A stretch of 64,000 nucleotides of DNA from Massilia sp. H-1 (GTDB taxonomy: Bacteria; Pseudomonadota; Gammaproteobacteria; Burkholderiales; Burkholderiaceae_D), in contig CP087969.1 of the NCBI GenBank assembly GCA_024703915.1, positions 4,154,001 to 4,218,000 on the forward strand, read 5' to 3'. The notes beneath the pieces were generated by a model. It was not told where the DNA came from and did no database searches. It saw only the letters and a list, made by a program, of their open reading frames with translations. The translations under genes and the position numbers were made by a program. Of the stretch, positions 59,801 to 64,000 are shown in pieces; within the stretch, counting starts at the first letter, position 1, and every line of letters starts with the position of its first letter.

Positions 59801-62412
59801 ACGACGCAAATGGCAACGAGCGACAAACGATCGATCCGCGACAACAGGGCACGGATCGCTCGTTTGACACGCTGAATCGACTTGAAAAAACTGAACAACC
59901 CGCACCTAGGCCCGGCCGAGCGCGACCGCAGATTCGACTTGCCCATGATGGCCTTGATCAGTTGACGGCAGTGACTGATCCCCGCAGCTTGGTCATTTCA
60001 TGTACGGCGTTGATGGTATTGGGCGTCAAAGTTTGTTGACGAGTCCCGACACCGGTAAGACCGCGATGGCGTTCGACGCAGCTTCTAAGCAACGTTCTGA
60101 CCCAGACGGACGGTCGTCTCAAAACGACGCTATGTGTATGACGCGCTCAACCGCGTCAAGTCGATTGCCTACGCCAGTGGCGTAGCGAGCACGTTCGAAT
60201 ACGATGGTGGCGTCGGGGGGGCTATGGCGCTATTGGTCAACTCACAAAAATGACCGACGAATCCGGACAGACCACGTTCAAGTTCGATGACTTCGGTAAT
60301 TTGATTGAGAAGCGTCAGACTACAGGGACGGTCACGCTAACCACGAAATATTCATACGCTTTCGAGGGAAATGGCGCTAAGCCGGGTAGCAAGTATCGTT
60401 TATCCTAGTGGAAACCAGATTAGCTATGGATACGACGCGTCAGGAAATATTGCCAGCATGTCGTTGAATCCTGGCCGGGCCGGAGGCGTGACCGACCTGA
60501 CTGTCACAGTACCCATCCTTTCCAATGTTCAATACGACGCGAGTGGTGCCGTGAAAGGATGGAATTGGGGAAATCATAGTGTGACGAAGCCCAGCCGAAA
60601 CGACAGAAGCTACGATCTTGATGGCCGGATGCGTTCCTATTCTCTTGGGAATACGGCAGCCTTGCCCACAGACGTGACAACATTTCTGAAAGTTGAGGCT
60701 TCCACTATGACCTTCAACGCAACCACGAAAATTTCTAGCGGATCGCTGAAGTTGACGAATTCGAGTTCGTCGGCGATTGCTTACCCTGATTGAAATTCAC
60801 TTTAAGGGTTTGCCAAGTAACCTGACGTTGATGTCGCTTACTGGGGGAGCCGTGACGGCGTTCCCTATTTGTTGACCGGAGCTATCGCGCCTGGCGCGCA
60901 AGTGAACTTGTTACTGCAGTTTCAGAATCCTTCGAATGTCGCCGTAGGTTATCAAAGCCAGGCATTCAGCCTTGCTGCAACGGGGATGACGCGCACCCTC
61001 GAATATGACGACGCCAGCCGAATCAAGTCGATGACTCATGCGGGCGGCACGGCGACTACGCAAACGAATCAAAGGTTTGACTACGACGATCTTGATCGCC
61101 TCATTTCGTTTGCTGGAAATGGAAATGCGCAATCCTATGACTACGATGAGTCAGGGAACCGCAGCAAGTTGGTTATCGGTGCCAACACCTATACTGTTGC
61201 GACTAGCCCTCTAAGCAACAAGCTCTCAGGGACGACGGGGCCCTATCCCGGGAAGAGTAGTGTTACCTATGGCGCTGGATATATCCTGAGTGATGGCACC
61301 ACCTTCTATACCTATAGCGACAGGGGCCGGATGAAGCGGGCTGCAAAGGCGGGGGCGACCACAGACTACCTTTACAATGCGATAGATCAGCGCGTCGTGA
61401 AGAGTGGGGTGTCGGTAGCGAGCGGAGCGAATTTTTACGCGTATGACGAGGCTGGGCAACTGCTCGGCGAGTATTCAAACAATGGCGCTGCAGTCCAGGA
61501 AACTGTCTATCTTGGGACGACCCCTGTCGCCGTTCTTCGGGGAGATGTCTACTACGTCTATGCTGATCATCTTGACACCACTCGGGTGATCACGACGAGT
61601 TCAGACAATTCGCCAGTATGGCGCTGGGACACTGCGGATCCATTTGGTGCACAGCTTCCGTTGGAAAATCCAAGTGGTAAGGGAACCTTTACTTTCAATC
61701 CACGTTTTCCAGGGCAGTTGTTCGATAGAGAGACGAACAACCACTACAACTACCACCGTGATTACGATCCACAAACAGGACGATATATTCAAAGCGATCC
61801 TATCGGACTACTGGGCGGGATAGACACTTACCTCTATGCGGATGGAAATCCGATCAGCCTGAGCGATCGAACTGGAGATTGTCCAAGCTGTGTAGCTGCT
61901 GCCATCGGCGGGGGATAGATTTAGGGCTCCAACTGTACCGCCACAAAGGCAATTTTAAATGCGTGAATTGGTGGCAGGTCGGAGGTGCAGCACTAGTTGG
62001 CGCAGGCATGGGTATTGTCGGCAGATATGCGGCCAACGGCTTGCTCGGAAAGACGTTCGTCAACCCGAAGTTTAGGGACTTCTCAAAACGATACTGGGAT
62101 ATGAAGGGTGGGGCGTATGACAAGTGGTACGGTTTTGGACATTTGGATCATGTGTTTGTATCTAGTGCTACGATCAAGGCCGGACGATTTCCCGCATCGC
62201 TCGGGAATGCAGGGTGGAACTTACTGGAAATTCCAGGGCCATTGAATCAAGTGATGGGGATGAGAAACTGGGCGCCGGAAGGCATTCAGTTGGCGTTGCG
62301 CGTGACTGTTACGGCTTCCGTACCAGTCACTGCCGCCACTGGCGCATATGGCGGTTATGAAGTTGGAAAGCGTGCTGTAGCAACCGAAGCAGAATGTGAG
62401 TGTTCGGAATGA
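56824..62412 (+). CDS. RHS/YD-repeat polymorphic-toxin-like protein, frameshifted
   Basis: About 1850 residues after repair. Signal-like segment (LLLVIAFCVLFASLAPIAAY), N-terminal region, DUF6531-type block (NPINASNGNKFQLESDFIGV, NLRFERFYNSHWSTGAGSMG), then many YD repeats (LTTYGYDGARKLETI, YEYDLATGNLQTVTNAVGQV, SYGYDASGNIASM, YDYDESGNRSKLVI). The RHS core is YADHLDTTRVITT, RFPGQLFDRETNNHYNYHRD, DPQTGRYIQSDPIGLLGGID. After DRTGDCPSC a unique tip of about 170 residues follows (KFRDFSKRYWDMKGGAYDKW, FGHLDHVFVSS), which I do not recognise. Breaks near 56838, 57010, 57170, 58345, 59030, 59690, 60000, 60090, 60790 and 61913. Start inferred. Confidence 0.88.
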
Positions 62413-62789
62413 AATACACAGCAATATGTATCATGTGCGGCCACACGAAACGGCGATTTGGTGCGCAATGTGAACGATGCCATTTCCAACCTGCGACCGA
62501 TACGGAATTGGCAAAATCCATGATGTTGTCATTGAATTTCGAAGTTCAATCACCTCAATATGGTAATGATGATCTGTCAAAGTCTTGGAACGAATTAATG
62601 GTAATCATGAAGCAAGGAGAAGAAATTCAAGGCTATTCATTTGATGCCGAATTGTTAGCGAAGGCACAGCATGAAATCGTTAGCGCGAACTTGATAACTC
62701 GGGGGCAAATTCTGACCACGACAGTTTTTTGGCTGGCTCCGACATTGTTGCTGATTGCTGGGGTTGTTTGCTTCGCAATTTGGGGATAG
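62409..62789 (+). CDS. Candidate immunity protein: zinc-ribbon plus C-terminal membrane helix
   Basis: 126 residues, intact. Two Cys pairs at the N-terminus (CIMCGHTKRRFGAQCERC) form a likely zinc ribbon; a helical middle (DLSKSWNELMVIMKQGEEIQ) and a C-terminal hydrophobic segment (TTTVFWLAPTLLLIAGVVCF) follow. Its ATG overlaps the RHS stop by four bases, so translation is coupled. That placement, directly after a polymorphic toxin tip, is typical of immunity genes; the function itself is inference. Confidence 0.65.
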   Translation: MKYTAICIMCGHTKRRFGAQCERCHFQPATDTELAKSMMLSLNFEVQSPQYGNDDLSKSWNELMVIMKQGEEIQGYSFDAELLAKAQHEIVSANLITRGQILTTTVFWLAPTLLLIAGVVCFAIWG

Positions 62790-63084
62790 CCCGTGGCAAT
62801 TCGAGATTTTGAATGTGCTACGCGTTCTAGGTGCCGAATCCAGCCTTAGATTGCACCAGGATGGGAGTTTGGGAGTGTTGCTGGGATTTCCGAGAGGGAC
62901 AGGGAAGGCAGACTGTATAGCGGATCCACTATAAATGGACCGGAATGGCTCGCCGCTGATTAGCCTGCAGCGAACGCAATAAAACATATCGTCGTTCTTT
63001 TTGTGGAGCCAGGTATTGTTCCCGGCCTCGCGCGTGCACTTCTCCCTGACCTTGCGGTCAGGATGGCGCGGCAGACCGCGTGGA

Positions 63085-63546
63085 TTAGCGGCAGAACGCG
63101 CCCACGTCGCGTTGCGCGATCTCGCGGTCGTTGCTGTCGGTCGGTGCACCGCCGCTGTGCCAGGCGCGGCGCCGCTCAGGATGTCGCGCGCCAGGCGGCA
63201 GCGGTTGGCGTCCGTTTCTTCCTTGCCGCTGCGGTAGCCTTCCGGACGTGAACGGTTCGACGGACCGTTCGGTATGCGCGCCGAGCTGCCTTCCTCCTGG
63301 CGCTTGCGGTACGCCTCTTCCTGTTTTTTCCAGTCCGGGATGTTGTCTGATTTGGCTAGGCGTCGCGGTGGGCGCCGTATCGACCTGCAATTCCTTGACC
63401 TTGGCGTTGCCCGCCGCGTCCGCCTTGTTGGAGTAGTGGGTCTTGCCTTGGGCATCGACCCATTTGTAGAGCTGCGCGTGGGCGGTGCCGGTGACGCTCA
63501 GCAAGAGCACGGCGGCTGCCAGGGAGTGGGGGAGCTTGTTTTGCAT
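63085..63546 (-). CDS. DUF4124 domain protein, exported, frameshifted
   Basis: Signal peptide (HSLAAAVLLLSVTGTAHA) then the DUF4124 motif LYKWVDAQGKTHYSNKADAA. The charged middle reads WKKQEEAYRKRQEEG and, after repair, NRCRLARDILSGAA, ending APTDSNDREIAQRDVGAFCR. About 155 residues. Breaks near 63355 (TAGGCG scar), 63255 and 63170. DUF4124 proteins are common envelope proteins of unknown role in Burkholderiales. The 295 bp before it on the RHS side hold nothing I can name. Confidence 0.82.
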   Translation of the reverse strand: MQNKLPHSLAAAVLLLSVTGTAHAQLYKWVDAQGKTHYSNKADAAGNAKVKELQVDTAPTATPSQIRQHPGLEKTGRGVPQAPGGRQLGAHTERSVEPFTSGRLPQRQGRNGRQPLPPGARHPERRRAWHSGGAPTDSNDREIAQRDVGAFCR

Positions 63547-63617
63547 GTCGGGGACGGTGAAAATCAGGTTGCCTGATTTTAACACCGCCCGGCAAGACTA
63601 TTGGCAAAAATGCCAGT

Positions 63618-64000
63618 TCAGGCGGGACGCAAGGGCTTGGGCAGGGGAATGAATTCCGTTTCGCCCGGCACCTTCAGCGTAGCGCTGCTGTTCCCAGTCT
63701 TCGGACGCCTTCGCCAGCCGTTCCTTGCTCGACGAAACGAAGTTCCAGAAGATGTAGCGCGGCCCGTCCAGCGGGGCGCCGCCGATGACGACGAACTGGG
63801 CGCCATCGGCGCTGCTGACGCGCGCCGCTGCCCGGTTCCAGGTAGGCCATCATGGCCGGATCGAGCGCTTCGCCGTCGATGGCGATGTTGCCGCTGACGG
63901 TGTAGATGGCCGCTTCGGGCGGCAGATCGGCCAGCACCAGCTCGGCGCCGGGCGCGAGCGCGATGTCGAGATACAGCGTTTCGCTGAAGGTGGCCACCGG
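63618..64000 (-). CDS. Pirin family protein, C-terminal part
   Basis: Cut by the window edge at its 5' side. The C-terminal pirin cupin is visible: ATFSETLYLDIALAPGAELV, PPEAAIYTVSGNIAIDGEAL, and after repair DGAQFVVIGGAPLDGPRYIF and WNFVSSSKERLAKASEDWEQ. It ends ETEFIPLPKPLRPA. Breaks near 63835 and 63680. Pirins are metal-binding bicupins, some with quercetinase activity; activity here is unknown. Confidence 0.85.
   Translation of the reverse strand, partial: GGHLQRNAVSRHRARARRRAGAGRSAARSGHLHRQRQHRHRRRSARSGHDGLPGTGQRRASAAPMAPSSSSSAAPRWTGRATSSGTSFRRARNGWRRRPKTGNSSATLKVPGETEFIPLPKPLRPA

Overview
This is a GC-rich chromosomal segment that looks betaproteobacterial, most likely Oxalobacteraceae of the Massilia/Telluria/Duganella group. 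The evidence is the spoT-rpoZ-gmk-yicC block, the rph-rdgB-hemW block with a linked Ser/Thr kinase and PP2C phosphatase, a PEP-CTERM protein, and an Entner-Doudoroff cluster with HexR. The taxon is inferred from gene content and order only.

The dominant property of the window is that almost every gene longer than about 300 bp is broken by small indels, including genes expected to be essential (gmk, spoT, rph, rpiA, hemW). Most breaks fall where codon-by-codon reconstruction gives the hexamer GCCGGC. There the window instead shows GCTTAAGC, GCTTAGGC/GCCTAAGC, GCTTAGC/GCTAAGC, GCCTAGC/GCTAGGC, GCTGAGC or AT-flanked variants. Intact GCCGGC is nearly absent (8 seen, roughly 75 expected at about 65% GC), and six of those 8 have an extra base beside them. 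The rest are homopolymer or CG-tract indels. I read this as an unpolished long-read consensus over a modified GCCGGC site, not as biology of the genes. Coordinates below therefore span the reconstructed gene, and frameshifts are noted inside entries.

Layout: 1-4.5 kb, GGDEF fragment, then yicC-gmk-rpoZ-spoT on the minus strand. 4.5-11.4 kb, kinase, phosphatase, rph, small minus-strand genes, rdgB-hemW. 11.5-14.2 kb, DUF3034 protein, truncated haemoglobin, thioredoxin-fold protein, periplasmic binding protein. 14.2-20.7 kb, a complete RND tripartite efflux operon with divergent TetR regulator. 20.8-32.8 kb, central carbon metabolism (tal, hexR-zwf, SMP-30 lactonase, pgi, edd-eda) interrupted by a PAS-GGDEF-EAL gene and an ATPase remnant; four matching 15-bp boxes precede zwf (two), pgi and edd and are the probable HexR operators. 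32.8-40.7 kb, hydrolase, AraC, SRPBCC, HExxH protein, TPR protein, PEP-CTERM protein, ACT/Lrp pair and a REC-CheC-GGDEF operon. 40.8-48.3 kb, rpiA, lipoprotein, yggX, argA, hrpA, PRC-barrel protein. 48.5-55.9 kb, secreted or envelope proteins (PHB-depolymerase-like esterase, an unrecognised protein with a duplicated module, M36 metalloprotease, membrane and TPR proteins). 56-62.8 kb, a lower-GC island with one very long RHS/YD-repeat protein carrying a unique C-terminal tip and an overlapping small gene, a candidate toxin-immunity pair. 63-64 kb, DUF4124 protein and a pirin cut by the window edge.

Four copies of a REP-like palindromic repeat lie between genes and, once, inside the hrpA 5' coding region. 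No rRNA, tRNA, CRISPR array, integrase or transposase was recognised.
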